In this document: positions 46,221 through 58,479 of the stretch, one piece after another | How the letters are laid out: the number at the start of each line of letters is the position of its first letter | How positions within the stretch are numbered: position 1 is the stretch's first letter | From: Anomaloglossus baeobatrachus | Lineage: Eukaryota > Chordata > Amphibia > Anura > Aromobatidae | Length of the DNA stretch: 64,000 bases | Assembly: GCF_048569485.1 (NCBI RefSeq) | Contig: NC_134357.1 | Span: 360,051,427-360,115,426 of the forward strand | Reading direction: 5' to 3' | The notes under the pieces: generated by a model | The model's input: the letters and a program-made list of their open reading frames with translations, nothing else | Told to the model about the DNA's origin: nothing | Databases searched by the model: none | Program-made: the position numbers and the translations under genes

Positions 46221-46363
46221 AGCTGATGGATCTTCATCATATGTTCTTTTCAAAGCTGGTCAAGATACAGTGAAGCTGCTATAGCCAAACTGTGGGTGAC
46301 GGTTTGCATGTTACTGATATATTAAAGGTCTGAGATCATAAGATAGAGATTTGCAGATTTAGT

Positions 46364-46540
46364 ACTACCCCAATTTCAAAACAAGTGAGACGCCTGTAAA
46401 ATATAAAAAACACAAGAATGCAATGATTTGGAAGTCTCTTATAACCATATTTTATCCACAGCAGAACATAAAACACACATCAGAAGATGAAATGTAGACA
46501 TTTTTCATTTCATTTGCTTAAACATATAATCTATAGATAA
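46364..46540 (+). mobile_element. Tc1/mariner-superfamily end fragment (probable)
   Basis: CCCCAATTTCAAAACAAGTGAGACGCC...ACAAGAATGCAATGATTTGGAAGTCTC...ATATTTTATCCACAGCAGAACATA resembles the left end of a widespread fish and frog element of this superfamily. Only ~170 bases remain. Confidence 0.45.
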
Positions 46541-46715
46541 CATACAGTGAAGGAAATAACTATTTGATCCCTTGCTGATTTTGTAAGTTTGCCCACTGAC
46601 AAAGACATGAACTGTCTATAATTTTAAGGGTAAGTTAATTTTAACAGTGAGAGATAGAATATCCAAAATAAAATCCAGAAAATCACATTGTATAAATTAT
46701 ATAGATTTATTTGTA

Positions 46716-47626
46716 CAGTGGTACCTCGCTTAACGAGTAACACACATGACGAGATTTTCGCTATACAAGCAAAGCTTTCTGTAAATTTGTAACCCGCTTT
46801 ACGAGAAAGCTTTGCTGTACGAGCGAAATTCTCACCTCACACACTTCCGGTTCTGTCCATCCACCACACTCTGACCCGCACTTGCAGTCCACACAAGCAC
46901 ACACATGTACGCACAAACACACACAAACACACACGCATGCACGCACATACAGTATTATGCTCACCTTACCTTCCGTTCCACCGCCGGTCTCATGGATCTT
47001 GTAGTTCCCGGGTACATCGCGACGTCCTCGCGGCGAACTACAAGACCCAAGAGGCCGGCGGTGGAACGGAAGGTAAGGTGAGCATATAATAGTGTACCTT
47101 ACGTTTCATCGCCGTCCTCCTGGGTGCTGTAGTGCGCCTCTCCACTCCGTTCCACGCCGGGATTCTGCCTCCATAGCGACGAGGGAGGAACTTCCTGTCA
47201 CCGCTGCTGAATGGCAGAGCGCTGGCCAATCAGAGGCAAGCAGCTCTGCCTTGACGTCAGCGCTCTAGCAGGGAAGTTCCTGCCTCGTCGTTATGGAAAC
47301 GCGATACACGGCCCGGCCCCATACTGGTGAACAGCAAGTCCCAGGAGACCGGCGATGGAGCGGAATGTAAGGTGAGCATGTAGTATGTGCGTGTGCATGC
47401 GTGCATGTGTGTTTGTGTGAGTTTGTGTGTGTTTGTACATGTTTGTGTGTTTGTGCATGTGTGGAATAACAGAATAGGGGACCGGGATGGGACATTTAAC
47501 CCGTTGTGGAACGGATCGTCAGCACTGCAATGATTTCCTATGGGAAATCTTGCTTTGCTGAACAAGTACCTTGTTTAACAAGCACAGTCCCAGAACGGAT
47601 TGTTCTCGTTAAGCAAGGTACCACTG
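46716..47626. mobile_element. Tigger/pogo-like MITE with TA duplication
   Basis: Ends CAGTGGTACCTCGCTTAACGAG and, on the minus strand, CAGTGGTACCTTGCTTAACGAG; TA on both sides (46,714-46,715 and 47,627-47,628). The 911-bp interior has no transposase. It includes GT-rich and CA-rich microsatellite stretches and a strong palindrome at 46,959-47,083. Confidence 0.85.
46959..47083. repeat. Near-perfect palindrome, arms ~50 bp
   Basis: GCTCACCTTACCTTCCGTTCCACCGCCGG ... and its complement CCGGCGGTGGAACGG...GGTGAGC flank a short core. A third partial copy of the arm lies at about 47,340-47,375. Confidence 0.8.
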
Positions 47627-47670
47627 TATTTTGTAAAGAGAAATAAGTATTTGATCCCCTACCAACCATT

Positions 47671-48547
47671 TGTCAAGCTCCCGGGGCCACGGCACCGCTC
47701 GTCACAGCGCCACTTATCTCGGCACGGCTCCTCACTCACCACCCCAGTCCCCGTGCGCTCTGACCGTGGCTGCTGCTCCCGCTCCCCCTCCTCAGCCTCC
47801 TCCGTGCTCCCTGCTCCCTGTCCCCGCCGTCTCGCTGCAGATCGGGATGCTGCCTCCAGCTCTCCTGCATCTCCTCCTGTACTGATCTCCGGCTCCCTGG
47901 TCTTGCACATGCGCACTAGGGCGCATGCGCGCTCACTCACCTTCTCTTACAGGGCCAGCGTCTCTGAAACAGGATATGGCTGAATACAGGTACAGGGTAT
48001 ATAAGACTTTCTTTTCCATGTGGGTGGTGCCTGTTCAACGTGTACTAATAGCCTCGTCTCTTGTTCTAGGTGTTCAGGTCCCTCTGTGTCACGTACCCAG
48101 GTTAACCCTGTCTCTGCCCACAGATCCCAGCCTGTGTGTGTCCAGCCCACCGGTCTTCAAGGAGATTCCCCGGTGACGATCTGCTGTGGATTCCATCACC
48201 TTCCATCATCCTGTACCCGCCGCCGGTTCTGGACTCCACCCAGTATCATCTGTCTGCACCCTCGCTGATCCCGGACTTCGTCTGTGACCACCAGTCGGCA
48301 CCTGTACTTGGTTCCACTCATCTGTCCTGATTTCCTCAGCCTACTTCTACCCTTGGATCAGCCTCCCTATCCTACACGGACATCTTAAGGATCCTAACCC
48401 GTGTTTCTGTTGTGTATCGGCTGCTGTGCATCTAGACCTTCTGGGGTGGCCGCCAGACAGCCCCTGTATATGGGTTCACTCCTGGTAGCCTCCCTGGGGG
48501 AGTCCGGTGCACAGTCCCATGGATCCTCCTTTGCACCAAACATTACG
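47671..48547 (+). mobile_element. Solo LTR inserted in the Tc1 element
   Basis: Starts TGTCAAGCTCCCGGGG; flanked by CCATT on both sides (47,666-47,670 and 48,548-48,552). Removing it restores ACCAACCATTAAGAG, as in the complement at 3,460 and 5,030. The interior has a pyrimidine-rich first half, a TATAAG box near 48,000 and a CATGCGCAC...GCGCATGCG palindrome. The exact 3' boundary depends on the duplication length chosen. Confidence 0.7.
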
Positions 48548-48694
48548 CCATTAAGAGTTTTGCCTCCTACAGACCACTTAGACGCTCCTAATCAACTTAT
48601 TACCTGCATTAAAGATAGTTGTCTTAAATTGTAACCTACATAAAACACCCTTGTCCACAGACTCAATTAATCAGTCAGACTCTAACTTCTACAA

Positions 48695-49568
48695 CATGGG
48701 CAAGACCAAAGAGCTTTCTAAGGATGTCAGGCACAAGATCATAGACCTGCACAAAGCTGGAATGGGCTACAAAACCATAAGTAAGACGCTGGGTAAGAAG
48801 GAGACAACTGTTGGTGCAATAGTAAGAAAATGGAAGAAATACAAAATGAGTGTCAATCAACATCAATATGGGGCACCATGCAAAGTCTCACCTTGGGGGT
48901 ATCCAGGATCATTAGGAAGGTGAGAGATCAGCCTAAAACTACACGGGGGAGCTTGTTAATGATCTTAGGGCAGCTGGGACCACTGTCAACAAGAAAACCA
49001 TTGGTAACAGATTACTCCATAATGGTTTAAAATCCTACAGTGCCCGCAAAGTCCCACTGCTCAAGAAGGCATATGTGCAGGCCCATCTGAAGTTTGCCAA
49101 TGAACACCTGGATGATTCTGAGAGGGATTGCGAAGGGGGTGCTGTGGTCAGATGAGACAAAAATTGAGCTCTTTGGCCTTAACTCAACTTGCCATGTTTG
49201 GAGGAAGAGAAATGCTGCCTATGACCCAAAGAACATCATCCCCACTGTCAAGCATGGAGGTGGAAACATTATGTTTTGGGGTGTTTCTCTGCTAAGAGCA
49301 CAGAACTACTTCACCGCATCAATGGGACAATGGATGGAGCCATGTACCATAAAATCCTGAGTGACAAGCTCCTCCCTCCGCCAAGACATTAAAAATAGGT
49401 TGTGGCTGGGTCTTCCAGCACGACAATGACCTAAAACAAATAGCCAAGGAAACAAAGGAGTGGCTCAAAAAGAAGCACATTAAGGTCATGGAGTGGCCTA
49501 GCCAGTCTCCTAACCTTAATCCCATAGAAAACGTATGGAGGGAGCTGAAGCTTCGAGTTGCCAAGTGA
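48695..49568 (+). pseudogene. Tc1 transposase pseudogene
   Basis: Starts [20 protein letters not shown], with a paired-type helix-turn-helix ([25 protein letters not shown]). After a frame change near 48,880 a second open piece (49,094-49,360) holds [11 protein letters not shown] and [10 protein letters not shown], then [14 protein letters not shown]: the first Asp of the DDE triad and the HGGG block. The last part ([22 protein letters not shown], ~49,485-49,550) carries the second Asp position and the IENVW block, in another frame. The usual length is ~340 residues. It needs intact frames to work, and at least three breaks are present. It is the best preserved Tc1 gene in the window. Confidence 0.85.
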
Positions 49569-49837
49569 CACATGATTTAGAGATTATCTGCAAAGAGGAG
49601 TAGACCAAAATTCCTCCTGACATGTGTGCAAACCTCATCATCAACTACAAAAAAAGTCTCACTGCAGTGCTTGCCAACAAGGCTTTTGCCACCAAGTATT
49701 AAGTTTTGTTTGCCAGAAAGATCAAATACTTATTTATCTCTGTAAAATGCAAATAAATTTATAGAATTTTTACAAAGTTATTTTCTGGATTTTATTTTGG
49801 AAATTCCAAGCAAGGGATCAAATAATTATTTCCTTCA

Positions 49838-49840
<3 letters not shown>

Positions 49841-49875
<35 letters not shown>
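49841..49875. repeat. (TA)n microsatellite
   Basis: About 17 TA units directly at the Tc1 insertion site; it probably seeded on or attracted the TA-targeting element. Confidence 0.9.
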
Positions 49876-49877
<2 letters not shown>

Positions 49878-49896
49878 TGAATTTCTGCAACTCTTA

Positions 49897-50454
49897 AGAC
49901 AGCGTTACACACTACGATATATCGTGCGATCGCACCCGCCCCCATCAATTGTACATCACAGGCAATTCATTGCCCGTGGCGCACAATGTCGTTAACCCCC
50001 GTTACACGTACTTACCTCCCTAACGACGCCGCTGTGGGCGGCGAACATCCTCTTCCTGAAGGGGGAGAGACGTTCGGCGTCACAGCGACGTCACACAGTG
50101 GCCGCCCAATAGAAGCGGAGGGGCGGAGATGAGCGGCCGTAACATGCCGCCCACCTCTTTCCTTTCTCATTGCCAGCGGGATGCAGATAAGCTGTGTTCG
50201 TCATTCCCGGGGTGTCACACTTAGCGATGTGTGCTGCCTCAGGAAGGACGAACAACCGGCGCGCAGAAGGAGGAATGACATTATGAAAATGAACGACATG
50301 TCAACGAACAACGATATGGTGAGTATTTTTGCTCGTTAACAGTCGTTCGGACGTGTCAAACCCTACGACATCTCTAACGATGCCAGCTGTGCATCACGAA
50401 TTCTGTGACCCCGACGACATATTGTTAGATATATCGTAGCGTGTAATGCAGTCT
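49897..50454 (-). mobile_element. Harbinger-like MITE with TTA duplication
   Basis: Ends AGACAGCGTTACACACTACG and, on the minus strand, AGACTGCATTACACGCTACG; TTA at 49,894-49,896 and 50,455-50,457. The interior corresponds in reverse to 61,899-62,452 (GCGTCACAGCGACGTCACACAGTGG, CCTCAGGAAGGACGAACAAC). Confidence 0.8.
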
Positions 50455-50457
50455 TTA

Positions 50458-52029
50458 CACTATTTGACTACATGATATGAAGCAGCACACACGCTAAGGG
50501 TTAATCTCATTACTTAGCTGGTAACTAGGGAACTAGCTGTGTGTTTTAAAATATTTTTATTTTCAATAATTAAGATGGGGAAAGGGGGAGGAGGAATTTG
50601 ATACTATTTCATAGTTGAATATGTTTGACTACAACATAGATAACAAAAGACTTCTAAACCTTAAAGCTTCTATTAAGGATTAGGTATAAGATAGGGATGG
50701 AAAGGATGTAGGGAAGGTTGGGCTGTGGAAAGTCTTGTAATTTAATTGGGGAAACAGGGACCAGAGGAAGGAAAAATTAGGGTAGAGGGTAAGGGAGAAC
50801 AAGGCTTAATCAATCATTAAATATAACTATACAAATTACATGCGATCGAATAAATGATCTTATCTGTGACGACAAATTAAGTGACCATATTTATTCATGA
50901 GTTGTAAGAAGATACCCCTACATGATGTATATTATGATGCACAAATATTTGTTCACGTGATCCCTTCTCGGAATTGGATCCATGGATTCCATCGTTTGTA
51001 ATATGGGGCGAATAAATTATTTGTAATAGCATAATGTTTTTCATATTTTTCATGAAGAGCAAGAGTTTTAACAATTTGTGAACTAGCTGTATGGGTGAAG
51101 TTTAGTGCACAAAACTGTGGCAACCATGATTTCTAGTCAGAGTAGTTAGAGAAGAGCAGAGAGCAGCTGCAGCAAACATGTAGGGGATTCTCATCTCCCC
51201 TTTATTCCAAGCAGGCCAGATGGAATAGATAAGGAAATGTGGGACAGCACATAAAATATTTCAAAAGGAAAAGATAGGAATACCCTGGTTCCCAAGAGTA
51301 CACAGTCTAAAGATATAGTATGTCGCGGACGCAGGAAGGTTACTCATGGATGGAAGCAAGTCGCCAAAAGGAAATGGGGATTTAAGCTACCCATGCATAA
51401 TGATGCTTAGCGGGAACTGGGAAACGGCCCTAGTGGGTTGAAAAAAAACTATATTGTCAGTATTGGACTCCAGCCTAGACACCTGGATGTGCTTGCTGCC
51501 ATGTACTCCTAATACACCTAATTTCCAGTGTGGGCTCTGTCTTGCACCATTTTCGGGCATATACGCTTTCTGCAGGGGGACACCCAGCTGAGGACCAATG
51601 TTGCGATGTAAAAAATAGTTTTCAGCTCTCCATGAAAACTCTAAACTGGTCTTTCTCCCCCAGAAAATTTGTCAGAAAGTGCCACCACAGGTTTGGGAGA
51701 GACCAATTGCATGTTACAAGGTTTAGAAGTTATGACTACAGTCAGTAGTGGAGCATTTTGAGAAGCACCCAAAGTATTAGAAAACTGACCCTGTAACTGG
51801 GAGTGTGAGGATTCCAGCTATTGTCTTCCATGGCCTGATACTGAACCATCTGGGTCAGATTCGCCACCTGATCACAGAGTGTACACACTGGATCCAAAGG
51901 AGGGTGGGGGAAGGTATATGGACAGTCACAATGTGATACTATTCACTTACTGAAGGGCAAGTCTGCCTTTCATGCTTGTGTAGGAGACTGCAGCCCCTAC
52001 TTAGGATGTTGCTTCACTGTGACTTTCAG
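50458..52029. other. No gene recognised
   Basis: AT-rich to mixed sequence with no domain and no clear element ends. A GGGGAAAGGGGGAGGAGG purine stretch lies at 50,576. Confidence 0.35.
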
Positions 52030-52772
52030 ATTGTGTTGTACTGTGGCTTTAAGAGACAGGCTCACTCGCAGAGCATAATGGTATGGCCCAGAACTCCCCC
52101 TGCTGCTGTAGCTGATTTGGTCTGATCAGAGAGAAGCAGGAAGTGGGACAGTGTGGATTCCAGGACGTGCTGAGGAATGGAGAGATAGGAGAGTCGGAAT
52201 CCGACCTGCCAGAGTTCCTTGCCTGAGGAGCCCAGATGTCCAGCAAATTTTTGGGGAAAAGAAGTCTTGCATCACCCTCCTGGAGTGAAGTGCGCATCAC
52301 CGTACCGACAAGCCAAAGAGTGGACTTGTTCTGCGGACAAAGCCATGAGTGAGTACGCGGGTTTGGCGGTGAGGGAACCAGTATAGGCCTCCATAGTGAG
52401 AGTGCGGTATCTACATGGTTCCTTTAGAGGAGACCAGCCAGGTTAGTAGATAGAGTAGGATTGGTTAATGTTGTATATTTGCTTATCGTTGTATTACTAT
52501 TGAACTTGTATTGATTACTGTACTAGTTGTGGCGACCTGGGCCATCCGCCTCCGATAAAGTATACACTGTTGTATCTGAGTTGTCTCTATTACCATTTGT
52601 ACCTATCTCACCGCTGCTCTGCAGCTTATGTTTGTTACCCTGATAAATAAACTTTCTTCTTGGTTTACCCATTAAGTTTGTCTTATAACACGACTTGCTC
52701 TGCAGAGCGGAGGACCCTCAGTCCATCATTTCACTCATACACCACACTAACCCATAGAGTTTCATTGGTCCA
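52030..52772 (+). mobile_element. LTR-like remnant (probable solo LTR)
   Basis: Runs from about TGTACTGTGGCTTTAAGAGACAGG to CTCATACACCACA. It has a GATAAATAAAC polyadenylation-like signal at ~52,643 followed by a GT/T-rich stretch, as in LTR R-U5 regions. Ends and target duplication are not resolved. Confidence 0.4.
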
Positions 52773-52822
52773 TACCCACATCAGTTTTCAAATCTACGTG
52801 TCTCCAGCCAGTGAGTTTTAGG

Positions 52823-53015
52823 GGTACTTTGCACGCTGCGACATCGCAAGCCGATGCTGCGATGTCGAGCGCGATAGTCCCCGCCCCCGTCGCAGCAGCG
52901 ATATCTTGTGATTGCTGGCGTAGCGAACATTATCACTATGCCGGTTTCACATGCACTCACCTGCCGTGCGACGTCGCTCTGGCCGGCGACCCGCCTCCTT
53001 CCTAAGGGGACAAAT
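52823..53015 (+). mobile_element. Harbinger-like MITE, left third only
   Basis: GGGGTACTTTGCACGCTGCGACATCGCA through GGCCGGCGACCCGCCTCCTT matches 5275-5460 closely, then stops. Confidence 0.75.
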
Positions 53016-53090
53016 TGCACAATTTTAAACTTTACATTTTAATGCTTTTAAACCAGATAGTATATACCACACAAAATAGTTAATACATAA
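53016..53090. other. Left flank of the large Gypsy element, part of a frog class II repeat
   Basis: AT-rich; continuous with 61,401 onward once the LTR element and one ATAA duplication are removed. Confidence 0.5.
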
Positions 53091-54298
53091 TGTCGCGGGT
53101 GGAGGAGGGGACGCCGCACTGCCCCACTGCTCGGGTCCGGCTGCCGCTGCTGCCGTGGCCGCTGCTGCTCGGTGGCTCGAGCGATGGGCCAGATCCCGGG
53201 GAGTCGAATGGCGCTCCTCGCCCATGAGTGAAAAGGGGATTGGTTTGGGGGATTTATTGTCCGTTACGCCACCCACGGTTGTGGTGATTGTGTGGACGCA
53301 ACCGCTGCTCTGTATGGGGATCCCGGGAGTGGTGGTATGGAGCAGCTAGATGTTGGCTCTCCCCTCCGTGGGTAGGGGGTTGGTTGTCCTGGGGCCCGGT
53401 GATGGGGAGTTGGGATAGTTGACAGGCGGGCTATGGGGCCTGTTGAGGTGCAGGGACGCAGGGGCAGCGCTGTGCCGCACGGCACCGAGGTACTCACTCA
53501 GCCCAAGGATGATGACACAGTTCACGGTAAACAAGCGGCTGGTTGGACGGGTCCCTCGGACGGCTGCGGTGTTGATGTTCCCTGCAAGTTAGCGGTGACT
53601 GTCTCTTCCCTGCACCTAAATACGGTTGTTGGTAGCGATGGATTCCCACCGGTAACCCGCTCCCCAGCTTGGATATGAGCCGGAGGAGCCCCTCTTTTGC
53701 CCGCAGGCGCTGGCCCTGAGAAACTGGTGCCTCGGCGGTGGCGGTGTCTCTCCAATATGGTTGGACGGTTGCCTTCAATCGGGACTTTGGCTGTTGGGAG
53801 ACCCGGAGGTCCCCTTCACTGACGGATTTGGCAAATTGTACGGCGACTCCAAGCCTTGCCGGGATCCGAAAGGCCCCTGTCAATGGTGCTGGCTTCTCTT
53901 TGTGTACCGGTCCGGTACCGCCGGGCCACCACCCGTCCACGGTCCTTACAGTAGACTCCAATAGGCCACGCCTGCAGACGGTCACCGCTGTCTGCCAACC
54001 TTGCTGTCCCGCCCGGGGCACACACCCGGACGCTCTCAGTCAGTTTTATTTGCTCGCCTACCACTTCACTCCTCACACTTTCACCTCTCAAACTAATCTG
54101 CTTGGTTTTCCTGCCTCCAGGACTGTGAACTCTTCGGTGGGTGGAGACCAACTGCCTGGCTCCACCCCCTGGTGTGAACATCAGCCCCTGGAGGAGGGCA
54201 ACAAGGGTTTTGTGTTCTGACCTTGGTGTGCCTGCAGGGAATGTGGGGTGTGTGGTGGTGTCATGACCTGTGACCCCTGGCTTGCCCAGGGCGTCACA
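53091..54298 (-). repeat. 3' LTR of the large Gypsy element
   Basis: 1208 bp; the purine tract (complement of 54,299-54,307) lies just inside it. Confidence 0.92.
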
Positions 54299-54307
54299 TT
54301 CCCCCTT
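54299..54307 (-). other. Polypurine tract
   Basis: Minus strand AAGGGGGAA next to the 3' LTR, the expected plus-strand priming site. The same tract precedes the 3' LTR of the inner element at 41,853. Confidence 0.8.
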
Positions 54308-54909
54308 AGCAAAACGCAGACCGTCCTCGGGCTGCCCGTCCAACACCGGTTTTATTTTCCTTTTTTTTTTTTCTGAAAAGATAAAAAAAAACAAGACATA
54401 CAAGTATAGTAACATCATCCCACAACGGGAGGCACTTTTCTTAAACGTTACGGTAACGGTTGCGGCTGCCGCTCTCTCCCACCCAAGTAACCTGGCCCTG
54501 ATGCTGCCCCTAAGAAACAGGCAGCACCCCTTGACCCCAGTCCTGAACCAAGTTACCCGAGTGGGATCTGTCCTTCCCCTCCAGAGGGTAGCCACCGGTT
54601 CCTGTGGTGGCTGGGCCCCAGCCTGCTCCACTGCGGGCCCTCCCTCCAATCTGCCTCTCCGGAGGCGGTACGGTGGAAGCTGCAACAAACATTTTATTTA
54701 CAAGCCACTAACGTTTGTGGTTGCCCTGCAAGTTCACGGGCTTGTCCGTAAGGAGTCCCTTACGCAACTTTAAACGGTCCCCTCGGGGACAACGGTGCCG
54801 GCATCGGCCGGTTCAATCACGGTTGCTGACAATCAGATGAGACTTCGGTGATCATTTTCATTTTCTCATAACTTTTAACTCAAAACTTTCAACACACACT
54901 CGCTTTTAA

Positions 54910-56430
54910 AGAACAGTTTCCCTGTACCTAAGTGGGGGTCTACCTAGGTTGGGACGAGTGGACCTCCGGAGCCCAGCGTCAGTGGTGACAGGCAGTGGGG
55001 AAGAGGGAACAATCAGTTCCTCTTCCCTGCTAATGTGTGGGGCAGGCGGAGGCATAGGGGAGTTGGGCACAGGTTCATCCCTGGGCACTGGCACTGGCTC
55101 TGGCTCACGGTTGACCACTTCCATCACTTCTTCATCCACGGGTTGTGGGAACAGTATCACTGGAAGAATCATTGCGCCGTTCTGTGTAGGCCAGTCCGCT
55201 GGGAAGTCACCCATCACGGTGTGGATTACCTCTTTTGCCTTCTCTGCTGGTGGAGGAACCGGTACTTCAGCCATTGCCCTCAATGCTGGTGGGCACCTTT
55301 TCAGATGGTCCCGGGAAACCGTGGCTAAAGTGCCCCCTTGGTCACGACTGATTTGGTAAGCCTTCCCATCTTCCCATCCTGTGGGCTGTATGATGTATGG
55401 GGTTTGTTCCCATTGATCATCCAGCTTGTGGGTTCTCCTCCTCCGTTTCAGCACTACATCTCCAGGCTGGAAAGGGCCAGCAGACGCCTTCTGATTGAAG
55501 CGCCGCTCCTGTTGTTCTCGACTCCGACTTAAGTTCTTCTCCACATATTCTTGAATCTGTCGGTACTGAACCCTCCGCTGGGTGTCCCATTCAGCCGTCG
55601 AGGGGAGTGTCTCTGGGGCTTCCAGTCCCATTTCTAGATCCACCGGCAGTCGGCCGGGGAGAGCCCTCATCAGATATGCTGGGGTGCACTTTGTTGAGCT
55701 GGATGGGATATCGTTGTACATATCGACCAAGTCAGGCAGCTTCTCCGGCCACAGGTTCCGCTCTTCTAGCGGCAACGTCTTGAGGAGGCCAAGGACCAAA
55801 TGGTTCATCTTCTCACACATACCTTTGGTTTGGGCATGGTAAGGCGTGGTCCGGATCTTCTTGCAGCCGTACAGCTGACAGAACTCATGGAACACCTCTG
55901 CTTCAAAGGCTGGGCCTTGGTCAGTGAGCACCTTCTCAGGGTATCCATGTGGTCGACAGAAGTAAGCTTGGAACGCTCTAGCGGCGGTACGGCCGGTTAG
56001 GTCCTTGACCGGGACAACCACTATGAACCTTGAATAATGATCCACTATGGTGAGAGCGTAAGTGTACCCACTTCGGCTGGGGGTGAGCTTCACATGGTCC
56101 AGGGCGACCAGCTCCAGCGGTTGATGTGTAACGATCGGGTGCAGGGGTGCCTTCTGGCTGGCCTCGTCCTTCCTTCTCAGCGTACACGGGCCACACTCTC
56201 GGCACCAGGCCTCCACAGACTCCCGCATCCCACTCCAATAGAACCGCTCCCTCAGCAGCATTTCCAATTTCTTCCATCCAAAGTGTCCGGCACCATCATG
56301 GTACGCTTGTAGAATGGTGGACACATTAGCTTGGGGAATCACCAACTGGCGGATTTTCTCATGAGTCTTTGGGTTAACCAGCTCGCGGTACAACTTCCCT
56401 TGGTGTAGATACACAGCCGGGTCCGTTCTT
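54910..56430 (-). pseudogene. Integrase region of the Gypsy element
   Basis: Order on the minus strand: an H2C2 zinc-binding domain (AYHDGAGHFGWKKL ... CRECGPC), a catalytic core with Asp residues in LVALDHVKLT and VLTDQGPAFE and the Glu in KGMCEKMNHLVLG, then a chromatin-facing C-terminal GPY/F-like module (FQPGDVVLKRRR, QWEQTPYIIQP) and a Pro-rich tail (RREEELIVPSSP-like). Inserts the DNA copy into the genome and makes the short target duplication. Fossil. Confidence 0.9.
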
Positions 56431-56449
56431 TCCACAGGCGTTGAGCTTC

Positions 56450-57090
56450 AGCTGGGGCGGCAGGGTCTATTCCAGCTGCGCCTTGCTCCACCAGAGTCTT
56501 GACTAGGCGGACAGCGTGCGCCTGGTTTTGAGCTTCCTGCCACTCCCGGCTAGGCAGTGGATCCAGGTTCACCCATTGTTGGTGGACATGTACCTTCCCA
56601 GTTGGTGGCTGGTGAAATGTAGGCAACTCGATCTCTTCGAGGTCGTCATCCTCGCACCCTTCTTCTGACAAGTGGGGCATCCGAGAGAGTGCATCAGCAT
56701 TAACGTTGGCACGACCAGCCCTGTATTTAATTGTGAAGTCGTAGTTGGCTAGCCTGGCCACCCACCGCTGTTCCAACGCACCCAATTTGGCCGTGTCCAG
56801 ATGGGTCAGAGGAATGTTATCCGTGAAAGCGGTGAATTTTGCTGCGGCCAAGTAATGGCGGAACCGCTCGGTGATAGCCCACACCAGCGCCAGGAGCTCC
56901 AGCTTGAAAGAGCTGTAATTTTCAGGGTTCCTTTCCGTCGGTCGAAGTTTTCGGCTAGCATAGGCAATCACTTTTTCCTTCCCATCCTGGACCTGGGACA
57001 AGACTGCCCCCAAGCCCACATTGCTGGCATCGGTGTAGAGGATGAATGGGTGGCTGTAATCAGGATACGCCAGGATCTCTTCCCCGGTCA
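56450..57090 (-). pseudogene. RNase H region of the Gypsy element
   Basis: ILYTDASNVGLGAVLSQ gives the first catalytic Asp, LELLALVWAI the Glu helix and FTDNIPL the next Asp, followed by the LSRMP-type linker to integrase. Degrades the RNA strand of the RNA-DNA hybrid. Fossil. Confidence 0.88.
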
Positions 57091-57149
57091 AGGCCGCTTT
57101 CAGCTGACGGAAAGATTCCTCATGCCTCTCCTCCTACACCAGTGGGGCT

Positions 57150-58300
57150 CCGAGGGGTCTACCACCTTTGGTCTGTCCCACGAGGAGGTCTTGCATGGGG
57201 GCAGCCATCTTCGTGTATCCCTTGATGAAGCGACGGTAGTACCCCACCAGACCCAGGAACTGCCTTACTTCCCTCACAGTGGTTGGCCTCGGCCAGTCTT
57301 GGATGGCAGTGACCTTCTCGGGGTCGGGGGCGACACCTTCTGCTCCCACCACATGCCCCAGATACTGCACCCTGGGTTTCAGCAGATGACACTTGGAGGG
57401 CTTCAACTTCATCCCGTACTTGGCAAGGGACGCGAACACCTTGGCTAGGTGTTCCAGATGGGCTTCATATGTCTGTGAATACACAATTACATCATCCAGA
57501 TACAACAGGACGGTTTCAAAATTCAAGTGCCCCAAACAGCACTCCATCAGCCGTTGGAAAGTACCCGGGGCATTGCACAGCCCTAACGGCATACTGTTGA
57601 ATTCACAGAGTCTCATAGGGGTGGTAAAGGCAGTTTTCTCTCGATCTTCGGGCGCCACGGCCACCTGCCAGTATCCACTGGTGAGGTCAAGGGTGGAGAA
57701 GTAGTTGGCGGTTCTCAGCGCGGACAAGGACTCCTCAATACAGGGCAGAGGGTAGGCATCCTTATGTGTTATCTGGTTAATCTTCCGGTAATCCACGCAC
57801 ATCCGCATGGTGCCGTCTTTCTTCTTGACCAGTACCAACGGGGCGGCCCAGGGACTACCCCTGCCTCCCTCATATTCCTCAACATGTCCTTGGCGCACTG
57901 GTAGTGTGCAGGGGGAATGGGCCTGTACCTCTCCTTGATAGGGGGGTGTTCACCGGTAGGGATATGATGTTGGACCCCTTTAATCTGCCCAAAGTCTGGG
58001 GGATGTTTGCTAAAAACTTGCTCATACTCCCGTACCACCCTGTATACCCCTTCTTTGTGATGTGTAAGGGTCTCGTCAGTGCCCACGTGTAGCTGTTGGT
58101 GCCACCCCTCTAACTCCTCCTGGGGCGGGTGAGTGTTGGCAGTGGGTAGTGAGACTGGAGGAGCTGCGTCATGGATGGTGTGGGGATCTAGGGTGAGCAA
58201 CTTGGCAAGTGTAGCATACCGGGGAAGCCTGACTTCTTCCTCCCCACAGTTCAGCACCCTCACGGGCACTCTCCCCTTTTTTACATCTACCACCCCTCGG
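57150..58300 (-). pseudogene. Reverse transcriptase region of the Gypsy element
   Basis: Contains the usual blocks in order: WAAPLVLVKKKDGTMRMCVDYR, YFSTLDLTSGYWQVAV, AFTTPMRLCEFNSMPLGL, the active-site LLYLDDVIVYS (YLDD form of YXDD) and FLGLVGYYRRFIKGY. Copies element RNA into DNA. Fossil. Confidence 0.9.
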
Positions 58301-58479
58301 GCGGCCATTACTGTGGGCCAGTGTTCAGAGGGCATGGGCTCTATCATGGCAGGGTAGTCACGCCCCTGAGGCCCTACTGATGCCCTACACCAAATCATCA
58401 TCTCACTCCTAGGGGGCACAGTCAACGGGGCGGCATCCATCACTCTCACTCCACCAATCTCTCCTCATGTTGAGTTTAC

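Larger units (their letters stand above)
46545..49840 (+). mobile_element. Tc1-like transposon with two nested insertions
   Basis: Termini CAGTGAAGGAAATAACTATTTGATCCCTTG at 46,545 and, on the minus strand, CAGTGAAGGAAATAATTATTTGATCCCTTG at 49,840, both flanked by TA. Without the insertions (46,716-47,628 and 47,671-48,552) it is about 1.5 kb, the normal Tc1 size. The transposase lies at 48,695-49,568. Confidence 0.85.

Noticed and set aside
47600-47983. Ser/Pro-rich 127-codon frame
   Set aside because: Crosses the boundary between the Tc1 and the solo LTR; composition is due to pyrimidine-rich LTR sequence.
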